Below are positions 18,243 to 25,975 of a stretch of 64,000 bases of DNA, in pieces. A program made the position numbers and the translations under genes. Below the pieces are notes generated by a model that ran no database searches, had not been told where the DNA came from, and saw nothing but the letters and a program-made list of their open reading frames with translations. How positions within the stretch are numbered: the stretch's first letter is position 1; the number at the start of each line of letters is the position of its first letter. Source of the DNA: Pseudomonas graminis (GTDB lineage Bacteria; Pseudomonadota; Gammaproteobacteria; Pseudomonadales; Pseudomonadaceae). Location of the stretch: the NCBI RefSeq assembly GCF_001705435.1, contig NZ_MDEN01000057.1:62001-126000 (forward strand). Direction: 5' to 3'.

Positions 18243-19154
18243 ATGGCGATTCAGATCAAACCCGTTGCGGGAAAAATCGGTGCCGAGGTGAGCGGCGTCA
18301 AACTCTCCGCAGATGTCTCCACGCAGGATTTCGATTTCATTAATCAGGCGCTGCTCACGCACAAGGTGCTTTTCTTCCGTGAGCAGTTTCTCAGCGACGA
18401 ACAGCATGAAGGCTTCTCCCGCCGCTTCGGTGATCAGGTCCCTCACCCCACCGTTCGCTCCGCCGAGAAAAGCAGCGCCATCCTGCACCTCGACGCCAGG
18501 GAAACTCGGGCTAATTCGTGGCACACCGACGTCACCTTCGTCGCCAACTACCCGAAAATCTCGATCCTGCGTGGCGTGGTCATCCCGCCCTACGGCGGCG
18601 ACACCGTGTGGGCCAACACCGCGGCTGCCTACGCTGACCTCCCCGACAGCCTGAAAACCCTGGCCGACGGCCTCCGCGCGCTGCACACCAACGTCTACGA
18701 CTACGCGGTGCCCCGCGACACCGGCGAAGCGGGCGTGAAACGCTACCGCGAGCAGTTCACCGCCGAAGTCTACGAAACCGAACACCCACTGGTGCGCGTG
18801 CACCCTGAAACCGGCGAGCCCAGCCTGTTGCTCGGCCACTTCGTCAAACAGATTCAAGGCGTCAGCAGCAACGACTCGAAACAGCTGATCCGCTTGTTCC
18901 ACGATCGCATCACGCACCTGGACAACACCGTGCGCTGGCGCTGGAACGAAGGCGACGTGGTGATCTGGGACAACCGCGCCACCCAACACATCGCCGTCAA
19001 CGACTATGGCCAGGCCGAGCGCGTTGTGCGCCGTACCACCGTGGCAGGCGACATTCCGGTCGGCGTCGACGGACGCGCCAGCCAGGCCATTAAACCCACA
19101 CCCGAAACCCTCTCGCCCAAGACCGAAGCCGACAAGAAACACCTGGCTGCCTGA
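18243..19154 (+). CDS. TauD/TfdA-family dioxygenase (AtsK-like alkylsulfatase or sulfonate dioxygenase)
   Basis: A 303-residue Fe(II)/2OG dioxygenase. The iron triad is His94-x-Asp96 (WHTDVTF) and His249 (TQHIAVND), with Arg260/Arg264 for oxoglutarate. Length and motifs resemble AtsK, the alkylsulfatase of P. putida, more than E. coli TauD, as I recall the families. The enzyme releases sulfite or sulfate from an organosulfur compound under sulfate limitation. It has an AAGGA ribosome site. It is followed 34 bases later by a complete sulfonate-type ABC importer, which supports this role. Substrate choice (sulfate ester or sulfonate) is unresolved. Confidence 0.9.
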   Translation: MAIQIKPVAGKIGAEVSGVKLSADVSTQDFDFINQALLTHKVLFFREQFLSDEQHEGFSRRFGDQVPHPTVRSAEKSSAILHLDARETRANSWHTDVTFVANYPKISILRGVVIPPYGGDTVWANTAAAYADLPDSLKTLADGLRALHTNVYDYAVPRDTGEAGVKRYREQFTAEVYETEHPLVRVHPETGEPSLLLGHFVKQIQGVSSNDSKQLIRLFHDRITHLDNTVRWRWNEGDVVIWDNRATQHIAVNDYGQAERVVRRTTVAGDIPVGVDGRASQAIKPTPETLSPKTEADKKHLAA

Positions 19155-19188
19155 TCGCGCGTCACCCACTCTCCAAGGAAGAAACGCC

Positions 19189-20304
19189 ATGGCAAATCCC
19201 AAGCGAACATCTCTATTCAGCAAGACACGCGTAGCTACCGCACTGGCGGCGCTGCTGATGATGCCCTTGGCCGAAGCCGACGTTCTGCGCATTGGTGTGG
19301 CCAGCGCCGGTGGCGGTGATCCGGTCACGTTCAGCGGCTCGTCCCTGGGCATCGTGCGCAACCAGCAGCGCCTTGAAAAAGCCTTCGCCGGCACCGACAT
19401 CGAAGTGCAGTGGTTCTTCTTCAAGGGCGCCGGGCCGGCCATCAACGAGGCACTTTCCAATCAGCAACTGGATTTCGCCTACGAAGGCGACTTGCCCGCG
19501 GTAGTCGGCCGTTCCAACGGCCTGGACACCAAATTGCTTGCGGCCATCGGCGTGCGCTCGAATGTGTATCTGGCCGTGCCCAAAGGCTCCGAGATCAAGA
19601 GCGTCGAAGACCTCAAGGGCAAGAAGGTCGCGGTGTTCCGTGGCACCAACGCCCACCTGGTGTCGATCAAGTTACTGGCCGATCACGGCATGACCGAGCG
19701 CGACCTGAAAGTGATCAATCTGGACAGCGGCAGCAGCCAGGCCGCGCTGGCGTCCAAAGGCGTCGATGCCGCATTCGGCGGGCGCGAGCTGTTCAAACTG
19801 CGCGATCAAGAGCTGGCCGACATCATCTTCGATAACCCTGACAACAACGTGCGCTACACCCGCCAGTGCGCATTGGTGGTCCGTGGGGATTACGAAAAAC
19901 AGCACGCCGACAATGTGCAGAAAGTCGTCAACGTGCTGGTCGATGCCGCGCGATGGGAATCCGAAGCCAGCAACCGCGACGCCGTGCTCAACGAGTGGGC
20001 GAAGACCAACGAACCGCTGGCCTCGCTGCAAGCCGACTTCGGTGGTCTGGATTTGCGCGACAGCGCGTCACCGCTGGTGGATGCGTTCCTGCGCGACAGC
20101 TATCAGGCCGTCGCTGATCAGGCCAGGAACGAGAAGATGATTCGCCGGCCTGTGAGCGTCGAAGGCTGGTTCGACACCCGCTATCTGGACAATGCGCTGA
20201 AAGCCAAAGGTCTTGAGCACTACTGGACCGCCTACGGTGCGGACGGCAAAGCCGCGAACACGGCGACGGCGTCTTCGGACAAATCCGTCAACAACGGAGG
20301 CTGA
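19189..20304 (+). CDS. Sulfonate/sulfate-ester ABC transporter binding protein
   Basis: A 371-residue SsuA/TauA-type periplasmic-binding protein. The ATG at 19189 has AAGGAAG upstream and gives a signal peptide (MANPKRTSLFSKTRVATALA ... AEA). A longer frame from 19006 overlaps the dioxygenase and is rejected. Family stretches are LRIGVASAGGG, QLDFAYEGDLPAV and LKGKKVAVFRGTNAH. The C-terminus carries a hydrophilic tail of about 25 residues. It captures the organosulfur substrate for the two permeases and ATPase that follow. Confidence 0.92.
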   Translation: MANPKRTSLFSKTRVATALAALLMMPLAEADVLRIGVASAGGGDPVTFSGSSLGIVRNQQRLEKAFAGTDIEVQWFFFKGAGPAINEALSNQQLDFAYEGDLPAVVGRSNGLDTKLLAAIGVRSNVYLAVPKGSEIKSVEDLKGKKVAVFRGTNAHLVSIKLLADHGMTERDLKVINLDSGSSQAALASKGVDAAFGGRELFKLRDQELADIIFDNPDNNVRYTRQCALVVRGDYEKQHADNVQKVVNVLVDAARWESEASNRDAVLNEWAKTNEPLASLQADFGGLDLRDSASPLVDAFLRDSYQAVADQARNEKMIRRPVSVEGWFDTRYLDNALKAKGLEHYWTAYGADGKAANTATASSDKSVNNGG

Positions 20305-20308
20305 TGCC

Positions 20309-21217
20309 ATGGCCCGAGCCACCGCTGAAGCGCTTGAACGGCAGCATATTCCTGTGAAAACCCTGGCGCCGGTCAAGCGTCTGCCAAACGCCCCAACCCG
20401 CCCCGCTCGGCGAGTTGCGGCGCCAGCATCCACCAAGCCCTGGCTAACCCGCGCGGCCAACGTCGCGCTGGCCTGGTTGCTGCCCATCGTGCTGCTGGGC
20501 CTGTGGTACCTCGGCACGGAGCGCGGCTGGTTGTCGGAACAAGTACTGCCGCCTCCCGCGTTCGTTTACCAGACGTTGGGCGATCTGGTCAGCAGCGGCG
20601 ACTTGTGGCTGAACGCCTCCGCCAGTCTGCAGCGCGTGCTGGTGGGCTTTATGATCGGCTCGGCATTGGGGATCACCCTGGGGCTGGCGATGGGGTTGTC
20701 GAAAACCGTCGAAGATTATCTGCTGCCGACGTTCAACGCGCTGGTGCAGATTCCGGTACTGGGCTGGATGCCGTTTGCACTGCTGCTGTTCGGCATCGGC
20801 GAGCCGCTGAAATATGTATTGATCGCCCACGCCGCGCTGGTCCCGGTGACGCTGTGTACGCTGCAAGCCTTCCATGAAGTGCCCAAACGCCTGCTGGAAG
20901 TGGGCCGCGCGTACGGATTCAGCCAACGCCAGATCGTCACCGACATCGTCCTGCCCTCCGCCGTCGCGCCGATCTTCACCGGCCTGCGTCTGGGATTCAC
21001 CAAGGCCTGGCTGTCGCTGGTGGTGGTTGAGCTGTTGGCGTCCAGCGAAGGGCTGGGCTACCTGATCGCCTATGGTCGGCAGTTGTTTCAGCTGGATCTG
21101 GTCATGGCCGCCGTGGTGGTGGTTGGCACCCTCGGGCTACTGATTGATCGCGGTTTCGAATTCATCGAGCGGCGCCTAAACCGAGGCCGTCCGGTCAAGA
21201 CCGGGAGGTTGGCATGA
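20309..21217 (+). CDS. Sulfonate-type ABC transporter permease 1
   Basis: A 302-residue SsuC/TauC-type permease with about six helices and an extended hydrophilic N-terminus of about 50 residues. The ATPase-contact loop reads LLEVGRAYGFSQRQIVTDIVLPSAVAPI. The ATG at 20309 follows GGAGG at 8-base spacing and sits 4 bases after the binding-protein stop. The upstream in-frame start at 20213 lies inside that gene. The pair of different permeases suggests a heterodimeric channel, as in AtsBC-type systems. Confidence 0.92.
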   Translation: MARATAEALERQHIPVKTLAPVKRLPNAPTRPARRVAAPASTKPWLTRAANVALAWLLPIVLLGLWYLGTERGWLSEQVLPPPAFVYQTLGDLVSSGDLWLNASASLQRVLVGFMIGSALGITLGLAMGLSKTVEDYLLPTFNALVQIPVLGWMPFALLLFGIGEPLKYVLIAHAALVPVTLCTLQAFHEVPKRLLEVGRAYGFSQRQIVTDIVLPSAVAPIFTGLRLGFTKAWLSLVVVELLASSEGLGYLIAYGRQLFQLDLVMAAVVVVGTLGLLIDRGFEFIERRLNRGRPVKTGRLA

Positions 21218-22002
21218 GCACACTGACAATCCCACACGGCACCCAGACCCACCGCTATCGAGGTTGGGTGGTTCCCCTCTTGGCGGTGGCGGTCTGGTGG
21301 CTTGCGTCCAGCCAGGGCTGGAGCAGCTCCGGCTTGTTGGTTTCGCCACAAAAGGTCGCCGTCACCGCTTGGGAGCAAGTGACGTCCGGGCAGTTCTGGC
21401 GTGCGATTTCCGCCAGTCTTGCCCGCGACCTGAGCGGCTTTTTCATCGGCACCACACTGGGCTTGGTGCTCGGTTGCCTGCTGGGGTTTTCGCGGCTGTT
21501 CGAGCGAGTGGTGGGCCCGAGCTTCAACACGTTCAAACAGATCTCGTTGTTCGCCTGGATCCCGCTGATCTCGGTGTGGTTCGGTCTGGGCGACGTCGCC
21601 AAAGTGGTGTTCCTGTCCCTCGCAGCACTGGTGCCGGTGGTGGTCAACACGTGCGACGGCTTGCGCAGCGTTTCCCCGGCGCTGCTGGAAGTCGCGAAGG
21701 TCTACGGCTTCACCCGCTGGCAGACGATCACCGGCGTCATGCTGCCCGCAGCGCTGCCTTCGATCTTTACCGGTATCTACCTGGCGCTGGTGTATTCGTG
21801 GCTGGCGACCATCGGCGCGGAATACCTGCTGGTGTCGGGCAGCGGCATCGGCAATACGCTGATCGATGGCAGCGAGCACTTCATGATGGACCTCGTGCTG
21901 TTCGGCATGATCGTCATCGGGCTGGTCGGCTGGGGGCTTAACCTCTTGGCGCGTCTTTTTGAACGACGCCTGCAACGGCTGTACGGCATTGCCCCTCGCT
22001 GA
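21214..22002 (+). CDS. Sulfonate-type ABC transporter permease 2
   Basis: A 262-residue second permease of the same family, with about six helices and the loop LLEVAKVYGFTRWQTITGVMLPAALPSI. It overlaps the first permease gene by 4 bases (ATGA). Having two non-identical permeases in one importer distinguishes this system from the single-permease SsuABC and resembles sulfate-ester (Ats) transporters. Confidence 0.92.
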   Translation: MSTLTIPHGTQTHRYRGWVVPLLAVAVWWLASSQGWSSSGLLVSPQKVAVTAWEQVTSGQFWRAISASLARDLSGFFIGTTLGLVLGCLLGFSRLFERVVGPSFNTFKQISLFAWIPLISVWFGLGDVAKVVFLSLAALVPVVVNTCDGLRSVSPALLEVAKVYGFTRWQTITGVMLPAALPSIFTGIYLALVYSWLATIGAEYLLVSGSGIGNTLIDGSEHFMMDLVLFGMIVIGLVGWGLNLLARLFERRLQRLYGIAPR

Positions 22003-22067
22003 GGTCGTCGTGTTCGGCCTCTCTCGAATCTCTCGCTTCCCCAAACCGAATGTCAGAAGGAACGCTC

Positions 22068-22871
22068 ATGCCCAGTACCCAATCGCTTACCGCCCAGCCC
22101 CTCGCCCCGTCACAGGGCAACGGGCTGCGCCTGGAAAACATCAGCAAGCACTTTACCCATGCAGCCGCCGACACCCAACTGCACGTTCTGGACAACGTCC
22201 AGCTGGACATCGCGCCGGGGGAGTTCATCACCATCGTCGGTGCCAGTGGTTGTGGCAAATCAACGCTCCTCAGGTTGATCCTCGGCCTGGACGAAGCATT
22301 CGACGGCCGCATCCTGCTGGACGACAAGCCGATCACGGGCACGGGGCTTGAGCGCGGCATCGTGTTCCAGGATCACCGGCTTTTCCCGTGGCTCACGGTT
22401 GAGCAGAACGTCGCGGTCGGCCTGAAGAACGCACCGCTGAGCGCCGCGCAAAAGCGTGACACCGTACGCGAACACATTCAGCTGGTTGGCCTGCAGGATT
22501 TCACTGAGTCGTACCCGCACCAGATTTCCGGCGGCATGGCGCAACGGGTGGCGATTGCCCGGGGACTGGTCAATCGACCCAGCGTGCTGCTCCTTGACGA
22601 ACCCTTCGGCGCACTGGATGCGCTGACCCGTACGCGATTGCAGCGTGAGTTGCAGCACATCTGGCAGCAGGAAAAGATCACCATGGTCCATGTCACCCAT
22701 GATGTGGATGAGGCGGTTTATCTCGGTGATAGGGTGGTGGTAATGCAGCCGCATCCGGGGCGGATCCGGCGTATCGTCGACATCGACCTGCCCCGCCCGC
22801 GCAATCGCAGCGACGCACGGTTTATCTCTCTAAGGGATGACGTGCTCAGCGATTTCGCGGAGTTGTCCTAG
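22068..22871 (+). CDS. Sulfonate-type ABC transporter ATPase
   Basis: A 267-residue ATPase of the SsuB/TauB family. Walker A is GASGCGKST, then Q-loop VFQDHRLFPWL, signature ISGGMAQRVAIARGL, Walker B VLLLDEPFGALD and H-loop VTHDVDEAV. ATG 22068 is favoured by AGAAGGAA 6-7 bases upstream over ATG 22050. It powers the two permeases and is the last gene of the operon. Confidence 0.93.
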   Translation: MPSTQSLTAQPLAPSQGNGLRLENISKHFTHAAADTQLHVLDNVQLDIAPGEFITIVGASGCGKSTLLRLILGLDEAFDGRILLDDKPITGTGLERGIVFQDHRLFPWLTVEQNVAVGLKNAPLSAAQKRDTVREHIQLVGLQDFTESYPHQISGGMAQRVAIARGLVNRPSVLLLDEPFGALDALTRTRLQRELQHIWQQEKITMVHVTHDVDEAVYLGDRVVVMQPHPGRIRRIVDIDLPRPRNRSDARFISLRDDVLSDFAELS

Positions 22872-22881
22872 CGGGTGAAGA

Positions 22882-22896
22882 CCGCCTTCGAGGCGG
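22882..22896. terminator. Small hairpin between convergent genes
   Basis: CCGCCT-TCG-AGGCGG lies just after the ATPase stop and before the end of the diguanylate cyclase gene. It lacks a U-tract, so it is a weak candidate for a bidirectional transcript end. Confidence 0.4.
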
Positions 22897-22911
22897 CCCT
22901 CCGCCGGTGCT

Positions 22912-23871
22912 TCAATCCGACGTATCCACCGACACGCGATTGCGACCGTTCTTTTTGGACTCGTACAGGGCCTGATCTGCGCGCTCAATGAGCGTCTTGT
23001 GATCATCCATCGGCGAGGTCATGTCAGCGACGCCCAGGCTGATCGTGCAATGAATGGCTTCGCCTTCCTGCATGACGTCCAGCGCCTCGACGGCGGCGCG
23101 CAGACGCTCAGCGAACATGGCGCCGCCTTGCTTGTCGGTGTCGGGCAGCAAGACCGCAAACTCTTCGCCGCCGTAACGACCGGCGATGTCAGCTTCACGG
23201 ATGTGTTCACGCACGACGTCCGCCACCCGCTGGATCACCCGGTCTCCGCATTGATGCCCGTAGGTGTCGTTGACGCGCTTGAAGTGATCGATGTCGAACA
23301 TCACCAGCGACGCCGTAGTGCCGTAGCGCACGTGCCGCGCATGCTCCAGACGCAGTGCTTCTTCCCAGTGACCGCGGTTGTACAGGCTGGTCAGGCGGTC
23401 AGTGCTCGATAGCTTCTGCAGCTCGCGGTTGGCGGCCTGCAATTGCAAACGGTTCGTCGCCACATCGGTGACGTCGTAGATCACCAGGCACACATGGCTG
23501 ACCACCCCGGTCGTCGACCGCAGCGGGTACATCGTGGTGTTCTGGTACATGAAGTCTTCTTGCCCGGTGATGGGCTGATAGCTCTTGAAATGAACCAGAT
23601 AAGGGCGCTGCTCCCAGATCGTGAACGCTGGGGTTCCCAGCGTAAGCACGCTGTCGATCTTGTTCTTCAGCCAGCGCTCGTTGATCTCCGGGAACAGCGA
23701 AAAGAACGAACGGGTCGCCGCTTCATACGACAGTATCCCGGAACGGTTCTCCATGAAGGTGTTCCAGACCTGCACCCGGTACTCCTGATCCAGCACCACC
23801 ACGCCGACGTCGATGTTCTGCGTCACGGTGAGCAGCCAGTGCAATTCTTTGAAATCGATACGATCGTTCAT
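22912..23871 (-). CDS. Diguanylate cyclase with N-terminal PAS-like domain
   Basis: A 319-residue cytosolic protein. Residues about 10-135 look like a PAS sensor (VTQNIDVGVVVLDQEYRVQVWN), followed by a short helix and a GGDEF domain. The active site reads GGEEF at 234-238, and the product-inhibition I-site RxxD is present five residues before it (READ, 225-228). It should make cyclic di-GMP from two GTP and be feedback-regulated. No membrane segment is present. It starts 3 bases after the REC-CheC gene, so the two are co-transcribed and probably act in one signalling pathway. Confidence 0.92.
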   Translation of the reverse strand: MNDRIDFKELHWLLTVTQNIDVGVVVLDQEYRVQVWNTFMENRSGILSYEAATRSFFSLFPEINERWLKNKIDSVLTLGTPAFTIWEQRPYLVHFKSYQPITGQEDFMYQNTTMYPLRSTTGVVSHVCLVIYDVTDVATNRLQLQAANRELQKLSSTDRLTSLYNRGHWEEALRLEHARHVRYGTTASLVMFDIDHFKRVNDTYGHQCGDRVIQRVADVVREHIREADIAGRYGGEEFAVLLPDTDKQGGAMFAERLRAAVEALDVMQEGEAIHCTISLGVADMTSPMDDHKTLIERADQALYESKKNGRNRVSVDTSD

Positions 23872-23874
23872 GAA

Positions 23875-24876
23875 TCAGCTCATCAAATGGGCGAGTTTCC
23901 GCGACAGCAGCTCGACCGAGTCCTCGGTGAACAACATCAACAGATCGAAATGGATGTTATGGCCTTCCAGGCTGTAACTGATCTCCACAGCCAGCGTCTT
24001 CTTCCAGCGCCGCTCGTTGAGACGGATCAGCTCTTCAATGCCGCTGTGCAAGCCCAGCACTTGGGGGTGGCTTTGGGAAAAGGCGACGTCGAGCTGCTCC
24101 GCAATGCCGCTCAGACAAGCGCCGATCAGGATGGAAGACAGGTCCAGCAACATCTCCATGTCAGAGTAGTCGGCGTCGTCGACCTTCATCAGTTGCGCCA
24201 TGTCGGAGATTTCCGAATCATGAAACAACAACAGCGCTTCGCCGGCGATGCCGCCACCGATATAGCCCTGACACACCGCCGTGAGCCGGTCATTGGCCTG
24301 GGCATCCGCCAGCGCCATGTGCAGCTCGCCCACCTCCAGCATGTTGACGTTGGGCACCGGCAGTTGCACGAACACGCCCAAGACCCGCGCCAGCAACGCG
24401 GCGGCGCGGCCCATTGCGACGTTCACGGTCTCGCGGAATGCGTCATTGAAACTGATGGCGGCCTGATCGCCACCCGATGTCAGGGCCAGAGACTGATTGG
24501 CGCTCTCTCCCAACAGGCCTAGTCGCTCAAGGGTCTGCTGCAGTTGATCGGGATCAGCCGGTTTTTTCAGGAAGGCCAGCGCGCCCAGTTCCAGGGTGCG
24601 CCGCACCGCTTCTTCCTGAACGTCACCGGAGACAACGATGACGCTGGCCTGCAGGCTTTCCGCGCGAATGGCGGCCAGCGTCTGATAACCGTCCATGTCC
24701 GGCATCGTCAGATCCAGCAGCACCACGCGTCCCAGACCCTGGCGAATCGCCTCGATCCCTTCACGGCCATTGGCCGCCGTGGTCACCGACACATCCCACT
24801 CGGGCGGCAGGGCCTTCATCAGCTGCTTGCGCGCCATGTTGGAGTCGTCGCAAATCAGTAAGGGAATCGTGGGCAT
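23875..24876 (-). CDS. Response regulator receiver fused to CheC-type phosphatase domain
   Basis: A 333-residue protein. Residues 1-120 are a CheY-like receiver with acidic pair Asp10-Asp11, phospho-acceptor Asp55 (LLDLTMPDMDG), Ser85 and Lys106. Residues about 140-330 are a CheC/CheX-like domain. It contains a perfect CheY-phosphatase signature: Asp146-x3-Glu150-x2-Asn153-x22-Pro176. The second half-site expected in CheC, near DLSSILIGACL, lacks the Glu and Asn. So one protein combines a phosphorylatable receiver and a putative aspartyl-phosphate phosphatase. It is upstream of and essentially touching the diguanylate cyclase gene. Confidence 0.88.
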   Translation of the reverse strand: MPTIPLLICDDSNMARKQLMKALPPEWDVSVTTAANGREGIEAIRQGLGRVVLLDLTMPDMDGYQTLAAIRAESLQASVIVVSGDVQEEAVRRTLELGALAFLKKPADPDQLQQTLERLGLLGESANQSLALTSGGDQAAISFNDAFRETVNVAMGRAAALLARVLGVFVQLPVPNVNMLEVGELHMALADAQANDRLTAVCQGYIGGGIAGEALLLFHDSEISDMAQLMKVDDADYSDMEMLLDLSSILIGACLSGIAEQLDVAFSQSHPQVLGLHSGIEELIRLNERRWKKTLAVEISYSLEGHNIHFDLLMLFTEDSVELLSRKLAHLMS

Positions 24877-25330
24877 CTACTTCTCACAGCAAAAGAGTTT
24901 CAGGCCTGGCCCGGAGTAAAGCAGCTTCGCCACAGAGAAGCGAAGGTACGCCAGACTGTAGCCGATGACAGGTCATCAAAGTGTCAAGGCTGTGGGTAGA
25001 TTCGCCACCCATCCAGCAATGGGCTGCGTGATATGCAATTACTGTGCACAGCCGCACTGACTTCTATCAATTGGATGGTTTAGACACCTTCACTTGGATA
25101 GCGCGCGGCGTAGGAGGATAACTCAGTGGGCGTGGCGAGAAGATGTCAACTGCTCGTCTCAGCTGCGAAACAAGCTGGTCGTGCAGAAATGAGGGCATAA
25201 AAAAACCCCGGCGCGAACGTCGGGGTTTTTGTTGACCACATCCTTGTGGCCCTTCGCATGAACCTTGAATCAGTCGCCTGACGACTTTCACACTGTCAGC
25301 CGGCTATATTCCAGGTTCAGCAGAATGTAA
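24877..25330. other. Intergenic region with one terminator, otherwise unassigned
   Basis: 454 bases between the REC-CheC gene and the end of the BON gene. Besides the terminator at 25201-25230 it holds an inverted repeat TGAACCT (25259-25265)/AGGTTCA (25313-25319) just beyond the BON stop. The stretch 25080-25200, ahead of the terminator on the plus strand, could be a small RNA, but I see no clear promoter or known motif. Confidence 0.4.
25201..25230 (-). terminator. Intrinsic terminator of the BON-domain gene
   Basis: AAAAACCCCG-N10-CGGGGTTTTT. Read leftward it ends in seven T's, which suits the BON gene ending 100 bases away. Read rightward it has five T's, so it could also end a plus-strand transcript. 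Confidence 0.85.
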
Positions 25331-25681
25331 TTACTCAGCTTTCAGGCCATCAGCCGAAACAGCTTTTACGCCTTTGATTTTCTTGGTGATCGCAACAGCG
25401 GTGGTTTTCTGCGCATCAGTGATAGCGACAGTCGACGACAGGGATACCACGCCTTTGTTGGTCTCAACCTTGATGTCGGAGCCTGGAATGCCTTTTTCGG
25501 TCAGCAGATCAGATTTGACCTTGGTGGTGATCCAAGTGTCAGAAGTAGCTTCTTTGGTTTTGGCGACTTCGTTTGCAGCTACAGTCATTGGAGCTTGAGC
25601 AGAGGTCTGAGCCATGGCTACGTTGGCCATAGTCAGAGTCAGAGCAGTGGCGGTAGCAGCAGCAATAGCGAACTTCTTCAT
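25331..25681 (-). CDS. Small periplasmic BON-domain protein (OsmY-like)
   Basis: A 116-residue protein starting at ATG 25681 with AGGAG upstream. It has a signal peptide (MKKFAIAAATATALTLTMAN...AMA), a short linker and one BON domain (TWITTKVKSDLLTEKGIPGS, then VVSLSSTVAITDAQKTTAV). BON domains bind phospholipid or other envelope surfaces and are often stress-induced. OsmY has two copies but this protein has one. A sigma54-type promoter lies at 25749-25763, an unusual control for this class. It is a single-gene unit with its own terminator. Confidence 0.88.
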   Translation of the reverse strand: MKKFAIAAATATALTLTMANVAMAQTSAQAPMTVAANEVAKTKEATSDTWITTKVKSDLLTEKGIPGSDIKVETNKGVVSLSSTVAITDAQKTTAVAITKKIKGVKAVSADGLKAE

Positions 25682-25748
25682 ACGGGTAACTCCTGTTTTT
25701 CTCAGAATCTGCGCCAATCTGATTGGCTGCAGGGTTACCTACAATGTC

Positions 25749-25763
25749 GCAAGCGCTGTGCCA
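25749..25763 (-). promoter_or_regulatory. Sigma54 (RpoN) promoter for the BON gene
   Basis: On the minus strand TGGCAC-AGCGC-TTGC, with GG and GC separated by exactly 10 bases, matches the -24/-12 consensus. Transcription would start near 25737, leaving about 56 untranslated bases. The upstream side is AT-rich (25775-25810), as expected for IHF or activator binding. Confidence 0.65.
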
Positions 25764-25933
25764 ACACACGATCACAAATATATTCCTTATAAATCAAAGA
25801 CTTATGTTTTCATGGATCCACAGCTGTCGTGCAGATTGCCCGCTTTACGAAAGTTCCGCTTGCAAGATGCATGTTCTGACAAGCCGCCCGACGACGGTCT
25901 GGCTCCCTAAGCCATTAATTGCATTCAAAAAAA

Positions 25934-25955
25934 AGAGCCCCGAAGGGCTCTTTTT
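25934..25955 (-). terminator. Intrinsic terminator of the rimP-pnp operon
   Basis: AGAGCCC-CGAA-GGGCTCT stem flanked by A-rich sequence on the left, which is the U-tract on the minus strand, 21 bases after the pnp stop. T's on the right make it potentially bidirectional. Confidence 0.9.
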
Positions 25956-25975
25956 CATCAACTGCAGGAGACGGG

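Noticed and set aside
25067..25200. Possible tRNA or known small RNA before the terminator at 25201
   Set aside because: No cloverleaf, no GGTTCRANTCC arm and no recognised small-RNA motif. The terminator fits the BON gene on the other strand better.
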